Position numbers and translations under genes: made by a program. The notes beneath the pieces are model-generated. The model made no database searches. It had not been told where the DNA came from and was given only the letters and a program-made list of their open reading frames with translations. 64,000 nt of DNA from Marivirga sericea (GTDB lineage Bacteria; Bacteroidota; Bacteroidia; Cytophagales; Cyclobacteriaceae), in the NCBI RefSeq assembly GCF_900177665.1, contig NZ_FXAW01000003.1:274655-338654 (forward strand), read 5' to 3'. The first letter of the stretch is position 1, and every line of letters starts with the position of its first letter. Shown here one piece after another: positions 46,351 to 54,789 of this stretch.

Positions 46351-48276
46351 CTACCTTATTAAATTAAAAACACCACTTTTATAATATTCTTCTCCGTATT
46401 TATCTTTTACACGCACAGTGTAACTGTAAGTTCCTTCAGGAGCTGGACGAGTTGTTAAATAACCATCCCATCCTGCATCTAGTGATGTGCTTCTAAAAAT
46501 TAAGGTCCCCCATCTGTTGTATACGCTAAATTCAACATCTTGAATAAATTTCCCCAAGACTTTGATTTCTTCATTTTGACCATCCTCGTTTGGGGTAAAG
46601 CCAGTTGGCACAAAGAAACTTGACGGAATTTTATATCTTATAAGGTTGGAAGAAGCCACTAGACCGTTTTCAGAAATTGCCTCAAGCTGATAAAAAGTTA
46701 ATTGATTATCGCTTTCTGCAATATTTTCACTGTAAAATGCTGTGGTATCTACGTTATTCTCACTTAGCAAATTCATGTTATCATCATACTTTTTCAGTAC
46801 ATAACCCCTTAAGAGAGGACCAAAACCAGTAAACGAATTCCATTTAAAACTAATTACTGATTCTTGTTGGCTTAAGGTTAAGAGAATGTTTGGAGCAACT
46901 GTTTGAACGGGCGAAATACCACCGCAAAGATTCAAGTAAGCAACTGAATAATAATAAACTCTTTCATTGAGCGCGGGTGATTCATCAATATATGAAGTAG
47001 TGCTAGTCGTGTCCAACCTAAAAAAATCTTCATCTTCATTTCTCTTTTTGTAAATAAGAAATCGATCTGGTTGTAATCCTGCCGGGAGATCCCAAGTGAT
47101 TTCCACCTCAGTATCAGATAACACCCTAGTGGCAATTTGGCCAATCGGAACGGTAGGACCGGCTGTATTTGCCGCAAGATTTCGAGCTAAAGAAACGACT
47201 TCTACTCCACTTGCATCCGTTGCGATTATTTGATATTCATCGACTTGTCCGCAAAAGACGTTCTCATCTAAATAAGGTGCATTTCCTGAAAATATAAGCT
47301 CCCCATTCTTCAAAACATCAGAATTCTGAAAATTAGCATGATTCCAGTCAAGTAAATTACCACCTAATTCTACGGTAGCCGATAACCTTATTGTACATAC
47401 CTCATTTGAAATCAATTGTTGACCATTGCACCTGCTAGTGCTAATTAATCGAGCGCAATAAAAATCAGCATCTAGATCTATATTTTGAAAAGTGTACGAA
47501 CCACTTTCAGTAGCTACAAATGTAGTGATGCTTTGGAAATCGCCATCTTCATTCTGCTTTAATTGCAGTTGATATGTTTGATTAACATTGAGTTCATAAT
47601 CAATCTCAAAGCTGTTACTTGACAACATATCAAGCCGAGTTATTGAAGCCGGCTCTTCCGTTTGATTAGCTGGTATAAAAGTTTTAGAAAATTGATTGTT
47701 ACTGCAATTATTGTTTCCACTAGTATCAAATGAGCCATTTACAGTTAATGTACTCTCCTGCGTAGGATTAGCGTATTGATACGAGAATGGAAAATCGTCA
47801 ATGGAATATTCTTGTACAGCACTTCCATCTCCAAAATCAACTGTATATATATCAAAACTCTCCTGTTCTGAATTTACATCTAAAACTAATCCCTGATCAC
47901 ATGAAGACAGTGCTACGAAAGGAGTAGCAGGATTTAGAATTTCAATGCTAATGCTATCGTAGACCTGAGAATTGGTTAATTGTCTTAAAAACAATATGTC
48001 ATAAACTCCGGGTTCTGTATAAGTAAATCTAAAATCATCAGCTGATTGTGCTGGCTGTCCGAAACATGCATTATTTACACCTATATCCGATAAATCAGCA
48101 TCAAAGCATAGGAATGGTGTTCCAGTGCCGTTTTCTGGTGTAACTTCAATTTGAGTTCCTGAGCAACCTTTTAAATAATTCACAGTAAATAAGCCATTCT
48201 CACTAGGAAAACTTCCTTGTGCTGAAAGGATATATGAACTACCAAAAAGTAATAATATGAGTATTGATCTTATCAA
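46351..48276 (-). CDS. T9SS-exported protein with gliding-motility (type B) C-terminal domain
   Basis: A 641-residue protein starting with a TTG codon and a signal peptide (LILLLFGSSYILSAQ). PKD-like and FN3-like beta domains appear (DVNSEQESFDIYTVDFGDGS; TEVEITWDLPAGLQPDRFLI). The C-terminal 90 residues are the type B sorting domain: FVPTGFTPNEDGQNEEIKVL, YNRWGTLIFRS and GWDGY, ending KSGVFNLIR. No ATG occurs near the start that would preserve the signal peptide, so TTG is the likely start; it overlaps the hutH stop (TTGA). Exported through T9SS; function unknown. Confidence 0.88.
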   Translation of the reverse strand: MIRSILILLLFGSSYILSAQGSFPSENGLFTVNYLKGCSGTQIEVTPENGTGTPFLCFDADLSDIGVNNACFGQPAQSADDFRFTYTEPGVYDILFLRQLTNSQVYDSISIEILNPATPFVALSSCDQGLVLDVNSEQESFDIYTVDFGDGSAVQEYSIDDFPFSYQYANPTQESTLTVNGSFDTSGNNNCSNNQFSKTFIPANQTEEPASITRLDMLSSNSFEIDYELNVNQTYQLQLKQNEDGDFQSITTFVATESGSYTFQNIDLDADFYCARLISTSRCNGQQLISNEVCTIRLSATVELGGNLLDWNHANFQNSDVLKNGELIFSGNAPYLDENVFCGQVDEYQIIATDASGVEVVSLARNLAANTAGPTVPIGQIATRVLSDTEVEITWDLPAGLQPDRFLIYKKRNEDEDFFRLDTTSTTSYIDESPALNERVYYYSVAYLNLCGGISPVQTVAPNILLTLSQQESVISFKWNSFTGFGPLLRGYVLKKYDDNMNLLSENNVDTTAFYSENIAESDNQLTFYQLEAISENGLVASSNLIRYKIPSSFFVPTGFTPNEDGQNEEIKVLGKFIQDVEFSVYNRWGTLIFRSTSLDAGWDGYLTTRPAPEGTYSYTVRVKDKYGEEYYKSGVFNLIR

Positions 48277-49763
48277 GCTTTTTGCGTTTTAATAAAATGT
48301 ACCGCTTTGACTATATCCTTATGCAGAATTCTGTCTTCCTCTATTAACGGTACTTGTTGTCTAAAATTACGAATTATTTCTTCTAAATGTGAACTTGTCT
48401 TTAACGGCCTTCTAAATTTTATAGCTTGTGAAGCATTTATCAACTCTATAGCTAGCACTTGATAGGTATTCTCTACTATTTTGTACAGTTTGGTAGCTGC
48501 ATTTGCTCCCATGCTCACATGATCTTCTTGCCCATTGGATGAAACTATGCTATCCACTGAAGCCGGAGTACACAACTGCTTACTTTGACTCACTAAACTT
48601 GCTGCGCTGTATTGGGGGATCATCAAGCCAGAATTTAATCCAGGATTCATCACCAAAAAATCCGGTAATCCACGACTTCCTGAAATTAGCTGATAAGTCC
48701 TTCTTTCCGAAATATTACCTAATTCTGCTAAGGCAATAGCTAGAAAATCTAATGAAATCGCTAGCGGTTGCCCATGAAAATTACCTCCAGAGATAATCTC
48801 ACCTTCATCAGGGAATATGTTTGGATTATCTGTTACTCCAGCAAGTTCCTTTCCTACAATAGTTTTTACATAATCAATGGCATCGTAGCTTGCTCCGTGC
48901 ACCTGCGGAATACAACGAAAACTATAGGGATCTTGCACATGAACTTTGCTTTGACTAATAATTTCAGATCCATCAAGCAATTCCAAAATCTTCTTTGCTA
49001 CTAACTTTTGTCCATGCTGATTTCTAATCAAGTGGATTTTAGAATCAAAAGGCTCCGGACGGCCATCAAAAGCATCTAATGATAAAGCACTGATTGTATT
49101 GGCCCAACTAAACAGATCTTCTGCAGCCAATACTGCATGCACCCCAAATGCATTCATGAATTGTGTTCCGTTCAATAAAGCCAATCCTTCCTTTGCCTTT
49201 AAATGAATTGGCTCCCACTGCTTTTTGACTAATAAGTTTTCTCCGGTCATCTGCTCACCTTGGTAGTAGACTTCTCCCTTTCCTAGTAAAGGCAAGGAGA
49301 GATGTGCTAAGGGTGCTAAATCTCCTGATGCTCCCAAAGAGCCGGTTTCGTAAATTACTGGAAGAATATCCTCATTAAAAAAATCTAATAAGCGCTCCGC
49401 TGTTGCCAACTGGACGCCACTATGACCATAGGCCAGAGATTGAATTTTCAATAAAAGCATAATCTTTACAATACGACTGCTAATCTCAGGTCCGGTACCA
49501 CAGGCATGAGACATCACCAAATTAGATTGTAATTGCTCAAGATCAGCTTTTGAAATATTGCGACTATATAAGGACCCAAAACCAGTATTTATCCCATAAA
49601 TAGGAGCTTCGGAAGACTGAATGTGTTCGTCTAAAAATTTCCGACAATTTACAATGGCGCTTATGGCCTTATCTGCCAACTTTAGCTTCTTATTATCCGC
49701 TAAAATTATTCTGATTTCAGCTAGACTAAGGTCATGTTCGCCAAGTACAAAAAAATTACTCAT
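48273..49763 (-). CDS. hutH: Histidine ammonia-lyase
   Basis: Deaminates histidine to urocanate. The Ala-Ser-Gly that forms the MIO cofactor is visible in GSLGASGDLAPLAHL (residues 145-147); Tyr in IYGINTGFGSLYSR (Y56), His in SHACGTGPE (H86) and GVTDNPNIFPDEG complete the active site. The sequence matches histidine rather than tyrosine lyases best, but substrate choice in this superfamily is not certain. The other hut genes (hutU, hutI, hutG) are not in the window. It overlaps hisS upstream by eight bases and the T9SS gene downstream by four. Confidence 0.85.
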   Translation of the reverse strand: MSNFFVLGEHDLSLAEIRIILADNKKLKLADKAISAIVNCRKFLDEHIQSSEAPIYGINTGFGSLYSRNISKADLEQLQSNLVMSHACGTGPEISSRIVKIMLLLKIQSLAYGHSGVQLATAERLLDFFNEDILPVIYETGSLGASGDLAPLAHLSLPLLGKGEVYYQGEQMTGENLLVKKQWEPIHLKAKEGLALLNGTQFMNAFGVHAVLAAEDLFSWANTISALSLDAFDGRPEPFDSKIHLIRNQHGQKLVAKKILELLDGSEIISQSKVHVQDPYSFRCIPQVHGASYDAIDYVKTIVGKELAGVTDNPNIFPDEGEIISGGNFHGQPLAISLDFLAIALAELGNISERRTYQLISGSRGLPDFLVMNPGLNSGLMIPQYSAASLVSQSKQLCTPASVDSIVSSNGQEDHVSMGANAATKLYKIVENTYQVLAIELINASQAIKFRRPLKTSSHLEEIIRNFRQQVPLIEEDRILHKDIVKAVHFIKTQKA

Positions 49764-51144
49764 ATCCTAAAAATCGTTTTAAAATGCTCTCAGCATTTAA
49801 ATGTTCCTGCGTCCCTTCTTTCATATTCTTGAAAGTTAGATCACCAGTTTTCATTTCTTCTGAACCCACTAAAATAACGTATGGAATTTGCTTATCATTA
49901 GCATATTTCATTTGCTTTTTCAATTTAACAGGTTCAGGGTAAAGCTCGGCTTTTACGTTTGCAGTTCTTAACCTATGCAACACTTTCAAACAGTATTTCC
50001 AACTTTCCTCATCAAAGCTCACCATCAATACTTCAGTAGTGCTCTCAGCATTATCAGGATACAGTTCCAACTCCTCCAAAACATCATAAATCCTGTCAAC
50101 ACCAAAAGAAATTCCAACGCCCGACACATCCGGCAAACCAAAAGTATCAGTCAAGCCGTCATATCTTCCACCCCCACATATACTACCCATCTGTACATTT
50201 TTGGGCTTCACCTCGAAGATTGCGCCTGTATAATATGAGAGGCCGCGAGCTAATGTCACATCCAATTCTAATTGAGGAACTTTGGCACCAAAAGACTCCA
50301 AAATCTCCAATACCTCGGTAAGCTCTGTTATTCCTTTCTGACCTACTTCAGAATCTTTTAGAAAATCTTTCAAAAAAGCTATCTGATTATAATTATCTCC
50401 AGTCAATGAAAATAATGGCGATAATTTATCAATCGCAGACTGAGCAAAACCTCTTTCTGACAGTTCCTCTTTAACTTTTTCTTCCCCTATTTTATCCAAT
50501 TTATCGATTGCTACTGCAAAATCAGTTTCCTTTCCTTCTGCCCCCAGCACTTCCACAATACCCGATAGAATCTTGCGATTGTTAATTTTGATAGCGTAAT
50601 CCAAACTGTTAGCTTTCTTTGCTTGCAAGTTTTTGAAAACTTCATGAATCATCAAGACTATTTCAGCCTCACAAAGCATAGAATTAGTACCAATTGCATC
50701 GGCATCGCACTGATAGAATTCTCTATACCTGCCCCTCTGCGGACGATCCGCTCTCCAAACCGGCTGTATTTGATATCGTCTGAAAGGGAAGGTTAGTTTG
50801 TGTTGATTCATAACCACAAATCGAGCAAATGGAACTGTAAGGTCATAACGCAGTCCTTTTTCAGAGATCTTTGGCTGTAAAACCTTAGAATCATTCCGAT
50901 CTACTTCCTGGGTTTTAGAAAGAAAATCTCCCGAATTCAATATTTTAAAAAGCAGTTGATCACCTTCATCCCCATATTTCCCTTGCAATACGCTTAAGTT
51001 TTCCATTGCAGGGGTTTCTACAGGTTCATACCCATATTTTTGATAGACCTTTTTGATGGTATCCAGAATAAAATGTCTTTTGGCCATTTCAGCTGGTCCA
51101 AAGTCACGTGTTCCTTTAGGGATAGAAGGTTTCTGTTTGCTCAT
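49756..51144 (-). CDS. hisS: Histidine--tRNA ligase
   Basis: Class II aminoacyl-tRNA synthetase that charges tRNA-His. Landmarks: KGTRDFGPAEMAKRHFI, motif 2 around QIQPVWRADRPQRGRYREFYQCDADAIG, the histidine-specific ARGLSYYTGAIFEV and GSICGGGRYDGL, and motif 3 in SGVGISFGVDRIY; a C-terminal anticodon-binding domain follows (about 370-462). The 462 residues fit the Bacteroidota enzyme. First gene of a compact five-gene operon, with a good promoter 22 bases upstream. Confidence 0.96.
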   Translation of the reverse strand: MSKQKPSIPKGTRDFGPAEMAKRHFILDTIKKVYQKYGYEPVETPAMENLSVLQGKYGDEGDQLLFKILNSGDFLSKTQEVDRNDSKVLQPKISEKGLRYDLTVPFARFVVMNQHKLTFPFRRYQIQPVWRADRPQRGRYREFYQCDADAIGTNSMLCEAEIVLMIHEVFKNLQAKKANSLDYAIKINNRKILSGIVEVLGAEGKETDFAVAIDKLDKIGEEKVKEELSERGFAQSAIDKLSPLFSLTGDNYNQIAFLKDFLKDSEVGQKGITELTEVLEILESFGAKVPQLELDVTLARGLSYYTGAIFEVKPKNVQMGSICGGGRYDGLTDTFGLPDVSGVGISFGVDRIYDVLEELELYPDNAESTTEVLMVSFDEESWKYCLKVLHRLRTANVKAELYPEPVKLKKQMKYANDKQIPYVILVGSEEMKTGDLTFKNMKEGTQEHLNAESILKRFLGYE

Positions 51145-51165
51145 TTTTTACTATTTATTTTGGGG

Positions 51166-51198
51166 CAAATCTACAAATTTTTATGGATAGGTCGGCAA
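51166..51198 (-). promoter_or_regulatory. Promoter of the hisS operon
   Basis: On the minus strand TTG (51198-51196), then 22 bases, then TAGATTTG (51173-51166), an exact match to the Bacteroidota TTG-N17-23-TAnnTTTG promoter. Predicted start near 51159, giving a leader of about 15 bases. Confidence 0.6.
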
Positions 51199-51376
51199 AT
51201 TGAAAGCTTTACATCTTACCAAGTTGATGTAAGCCTAAAATGAAATAATGGTGCATTTAAAAATTAATATTAATAGAGAAATATCAGAATCGAGATCCTT
51301 AAACTACTACTAGAAATTCTTACTATTTCCAATATATGATTCTCTTTTCTATGTTCTATACTCTAGATTCTAAGAT

Positions 51377-51994
51377 CTAGAATAGACTAAAGGTACTTAG
51401 CTGATCTATAAAATGCATAATCACACCCGGCCAGATAGCTATGGTTATGATGACGCCATAGAGCGCTCCAAACAAATGGGCATCATGGTTCACATTATCT
51501 CCCTGCTGTTTACCTTTATAATAAGAGTAGATTACATAGATAGCTCCGAAAATAAAACCAGGTAAACACAATAATCCATACAAACATAAATCTGTCATAG
51601 GATTAAAGAGAATACTACTGAAAACTACTGCTGAAACCGCTCCTGAAGCTCCTAATGCGTTATAATTAGGGTTTCCCTTATGCTTTAAAAGGCTAGGAAT
51701 ATCGGAAACTACAATCGCTGATAAATAAAGACCCACGTAGAGAAAAGTACCGTAGTTAGTTAACTGGTTAAAATAATACTCTACTGCATCTCCAAAGAAA
51801 TAGAGTGTGAGCATATTGAATATTAGGTGCACATAGTCTGCATGCAAAAAACCAGAAGTAATCATTCTGTAGTATTGCTTTCGATGTAAAATCTGATAGG
51901 GATTGAACATCCAAGCATACATTCTGGAAGGATTGTTGAAAGCAGGAATACTTACAATACAAGTGACGATAATAATGATTATGGTAGTACTCAT
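51377..51994 (-). CDS. Rhomboid-family intramembrane serine protease
   Basis: A 205-residue membrane protein with six hydrophobic segments. The catalytic dyad is visible: Ser in NALGASGAVSA (GASG, S117) and His in DAHLFGALYG (H173). The HADYVHLIFNMLTLYFFG segment matches the rhomboid HxxxN region. It cleaves membrane proteins within or near their transmembrane segments; substrates are unknown. Its ATG shares one base with the polyprenyl-synthase stop (TAATG), which indicates one transcript. Confidence 0.92.
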   Translation of the reverse strand: MSTTIIIIIVTCIVSIPAFNNPSRMYAWMFNPYQILHRKQYYRMITSGFLHADYVHLIFNMLTLYFFGDAVEYYFNQLTNYGTFLYVGLYLSAIVVSDIPSLLKHKGNPNYNALGASGAVSAVVFSSILFNPMTDLCLYGLLCLPGFIFGAIYVIYSYYKGKQQGDNVNHDAHLFGALYGVIITIAIWPGVIMHFIDQLSTFSLF

Positions 51995-52974
51995 TACTGC
52001 TCTCTATTAATAAGGTAATTGAAAAAATCTTTTATCATGACCTTCTTTTCTGAAGGGGCATCTAAGTCAGCTAGATTCTTAAATGCTTTATCGAAATACT
52101 CATTCATTTTAGTTTCCGTGAGCTGCTTTATGTTGAGATCATCATAAATGGCTTTTACAGCCGCTACTTTTTCATTTTTATCAAAATTCTTGGCTTTCAG
52201 CCAGTGATTAAGTTTGCTAGCGTTTTCGCCAGAAGCCAATTCATTCGCTTTTATCAGTAAGTAAGTCTTTTTGTTGGCCAAGATATCTCCTCCCACCTGC
52301 TTTCCAAATTTATCTTGATCAGCATAAACATCTAGTAAATCATCCATCAACTGAAAGCCGATACCCGCATTTACACCCATTTGATATAACAAGGCTTGAT
52401 CTGCTTCATTATCCATCGCTAAAATCCCTCCGAACTCAAGGCTAAAACCTAACAATACTGCTGTTTTCAAACGGATCATTTCAATATAATCATCTTCATG
52501 CACCTGCTCCTGCTCCTCAAAATTCATGTCAATTTGCTGTCCTTCGCAAACCTCAATTGCACATTGATTAAATTTCTGCAGAATTTCTGTGAGCTTTTCT
52601 TTAGGGCAGTGTGCAATTACCTGCTGATATGCTTTGACTAGCATCACATCTCCTGAAAGAATAGCCACGGGATTATTCCATTTTTCATGTACTGTTTTCT
52701 GACCTCTTCTTAAGGGTGCATTGTCCATTATGTCATCGTGCATCAGGGTGAAATTATGGAAGATTTCCATAGCCAAAGAAGCGGGAATCACATCTTTATA
52801 ATTCTCTTTGTATAGCTGATAAGATAATAAACTTAAAAGTGGACGCATCCTTTTTCCCCCTAGTGACATAATGTATCGGATAGGTTCATAAAGTTCCTGA
52901 GGATTCTCTCCAAAATGTTCCTTTTCAACAGCGGAATTAATGGCAACTATATACTCTTTAATGGATTGATTCAT
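51994..52974 (-). CDS. Polyprenyl (farnesyl/geranylgeranyl-type) diphosphate synthase
   Basis: Trans-isoprenyl diphosphate synthase, 326 residues. First Asp-rich motif HDDIMDNAPLRRGQ and second MDDLLDVYADQDKFGK are both complete, and GGKRMRPLL is the isopentenyl-diphosphate binding region. The residues before the first Asp motif (NFTLMH) include a bulky Phe, so a medium-chain product such as C15 or C20 is possible, but chain length is not certain. Feeds quinone, carotenoid or lipid-carrier synthesis. Precedes the rhomboid gene in an operon. Confidence 0.92.
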   Translation of the reverse strand: MNQSIKEYIVAINSAVEKEHFGENPQELYEPIRYIMSLGGKRMRPLLSLLSYQLYKENYKDVIPASLAMEIFHNFTLMHDDIMDNAPLRRGQKTVHEKWNNPVAILSGDVMLVKAYQQVIAHCPKEKLTEILQKFNQCAIEVCEGQQIDMNFEEQEQVHEDDYIEMIRLKTAVLLGFSLEFGGILAMDNEADQALLYQMGVNAGIGFQLMDDLLDVYADQDKFGKQVGGDILANKKTYLLIKANELASGENASKLNHWLKAKNFDKNEKVAAVKAIYDDLNIKQLTETKMNEYFDKAFKNLADLDAPSEKKVMIKDFFNYLINREQ

Positions 52975-53129
52975 TATAAAATTAAATTAGATGCTTAAAG
53001 ATATGGCTTTAAAAAGGGATATAAAAAGTAATTTTTAAAAGTGGGCAAGCAAGATCCCTAAGGCGCATTGCAAATAGATAATATTGATATCACTATTGCA
53101 AATATCAATGGAAACTTTCACGCTCACCG
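52975..53129. other. Upstream half of the divergent polyprenyl synthase/peroxiredoxin intergenic region
   Basis: The whole gap from 52975 to 53353 is 379 bases. Besides the peroxiredoxin promoter (listed separately) and its long leader I see no gene, hairpin or RNA. The polyprenyl synthase promoter should be in this half but no exact consensus box was found. Confidence 0.45.
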
Positions 53130-53160
53130 TTGCTAATAAAACTTATGAAACTTACCTTTG
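53130..53160 (+). promoter_or_regulatory. Promoter of the peroxiredoxin gene
   Basis: TTG (53130-53132), 20 bases, then TACCTTTG (53153-53160), an exact match to the TTG-N17-23-TAnnTTTG Bacteroidota promoter. The predicted start near 53167 leaves an unusually long leader of about 187 bases before the ATG, in which no riboswitch fold is obvious. Confidence 0.55.
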
Positions 53161-53353
53161 CAGTTTAGTTACAGTTGATGAGACAATTTGTCCAAAAAAC
53201 AACCATCGGGGCATCTTTTGGAAGTTTCTCATAACTTTTAGGTATGAGCGAAATTAATTCGTGTACGAAAAACATCAATTGTATTTATACGTTATATAAA
53301 GTAGGATCGAAGAGAAGTTAAATAAATTTCAATTAATAATTAAAAAATAAAAT

Positions 53354-53989
53354 ATGTCTTTAGTAGGAAAAAAAGCACCATTATTCAAAACAGGAGCAGT
53401 AATAAACGGAGAAGAGATTGTAGATGAGTTCTCTTTAGAACAATACATCGGGAAAAAAGATGTGATGTTCTTCTTTTACCCAAAAGATTTCACTTTCGTT
53501 TGCCCAACTGAGATATTGGCTTTCCAAGAAAAATTAGCTGAGTTTGAAAAAAGAGGTGTCGCTGTAATAGGTGCATCTACTGACACAGAAGAAACTCACT
53601 TAGCATGGTTAATGACTCCACAAGAAGAAGGTGGAATTGAAGGCGTGATATACCCTTTAGTTGCTGATGCTTCTAAAACTATTGCCAACAACTTTGGCGT
53701 ATTAGCAGGTGACTGGAACTATAACGAAGAAGGTGAATTAATCTTCGAAGGAACACCAGTAGCATATAGAGGCACTTTCTTAATCGATAAAGAAGGTGTT
53801 GTTCGTCATGAAACGATCAACGACTTACCATTAGGTAGAAATATCGATGAAATGTTAAGAGTTGTTGATGCATGGCAGCACGTTGAAAAATTCGGTGAAG
53901 TTTGTCCTGCAAACTGGGAAGAAGGAAAAGAAGCAATGGAAGAATCAAGAGAAAGCGTTTCTTCTTACTTAGCAAAAAACAAGAAGTAA
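53354..53989 (+). CDS. 2-Cys peroxiredoxin (AhpC/Prx1 type)
   Basis: Reduces hydrogen peroxide and organic peroxides with thiols from thioredoxin or a flavoprotein. The 211 residues carry the peroxidatic cysteine in FTFVCPTE (C50) and the resolving cysteine in GEVCPANW (C184), with PKD upstream (residues 43-45). The GVIYPLVADASK and YRGTFLIDKEGVVRHE segments are typical. Monocistronic with its own promoter and terminator; thioredoxin is encoded at 58420. Likely induced by oxidative stress, though no OxyR site was recognised. Confidence 0.95.
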   Translation: MSLVGKKAPLFKTGAVINGEEIVDEFSLEQYIGKKDVMFFFYPKDFTFVCPTEILAFQEKLAEFEKRGVAVIGASTDTEETHLAWLMTPQEEGGIEGVIYPLVADASKTIANNFGVLAGDWNYNEEGELIFEGTPVAYRGTFLIDKEGVVRHETINDLPLGRNIDEMLRVVDAWQHVEKFGEVCPANWEEGKEAMEESRESVSSYLAKNKK

Positions 53990-54010
53990 GCACAAACAAA
54001 CGTGCATTTT

Positions 54011-54045
54011 AAAAACCTGCCCAGGAAATTGAGCAGGTTTTTTTT
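54011..54045 (+). terminator. Rho-independent terminator after peroxiredoxin
   Basis: Perfect ten-base stem AAAAACCTGC (54011-54020) / GCAGGTTTTT (54033-54042), followed by more T. Confidence 0.88.
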
Positions 54046-54055
54046 ATGTAAAGCA

Positions 54056-54598
54056 TTATAACCACGAAATTTTGTAATCGTCAAATTCATCTCCACCAGC
54101 AACTGATTTGATGTATTCTACTTTAGGGCTAACTACTTTCGTTTTTCTTATAAGTTCATCAAGTAAGCCAAATTGCAGAGTGCTATTGAATGTCTGCGTT
54201 CTACGCATGACAATATGCTTTGGTCCCGATTCTACTATTTCCCAACCTCTTTTTTCTGGATCTTTAATCATCATAGAAGCTACTTTCGCTAGGCCTTCCA
54301 TCATCTGTTTCGGATTGGCATCACTTGTTATAAGCCCATTTGCAAGCATGCCAGAATAAGCTGTCGCCCCAATTCGCCTACCTAACCTTTTGGTGTTCAC
54401 TTGACCGATTTGAGACTCAATCCAGTTGCACATTGAATTGTAAATATCCATTGGCACAAATTTCATAGCACTAGTTAGATCGAGCCCATCTGCCATTCTT
54501 TTCAGTTCCTTTTGAAATGACTCTTTTCCTTCGTATAAATCAATTACATCTTTAACAAATGCTGATGACAACGTTACCCCTTGTGTTGAATTATTCAT
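54056..54598 (-). CDS. Uncharacterised cytoplasmic protein
   Basis: I do not recognise this 180-residue protein. It has no signal peptide or membrane segment. Helical segments (FQKELKRMADGLDLTSAMKF; YNSMCNWIESQIGQVNTKRL) lead to GRRIGATAYSGMLANGLI and a C-terminal beta region that holds KHIVMRRTQTFNSTLQFGLL, a layout reminiscent of small ligand-sensing domains. That comparison is only a guess. Monocistronic, convergent with the peroxiredoxin gene. Confidence 0.7.
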   Translation of the reverse strand: MNNSTQGVTLSSAFVKDVIDLYEGKESFQKELKRMADGLDLTSAMKFVPMDIYNSMCNWIESQIGQVNTKRLGRRIGATAYSGMLANGLITSDANPKQMMEGLAKVASMMIKDPEKRGWEIVESGPKHIVMRRTQTFNSTLQFGLLDELIRKTKVVSPKVEYIKSVAGGDEFDDYKISWL

Positions 54599-54740
54599 AA
54601 CATTTCTTTTTTTAATTTAAAATTGAAGTAATAATTTAAATTAATAAAAAAATAATTACGTATTTTAGGTAAGTAATTTTACTTATTTTAAGCTTTTGTA
54701 TAACTATTTTGCAAAAAAACATAATTTAAGTTAAACAAAA

Positions 54741-54766
54741 AAAGGAAGCTCCTAAGAACTTCCTTT
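54741..54766 (-). terminator. Terminator after the M3 oligoendopeptidase gene
   Basis: On the minus strand AAAGGAAG / CTTCCTTT with a ten-base loop followed by T residues, about 25 bases after the stop codon. Confidence 0.7.
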
Positions 54767-54789
54767 CCTTTTTGATTGTAAAATTCAGT

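Noticed and set aside
51355-51400. Short palindromic AT-rich sequence (ATTCTA...TAGAAT) between rhomboid and hisS
   Set aside because: Only a six-base stem with no T-run and no neighbouring operator context; likely chance in AT-rich DNA.
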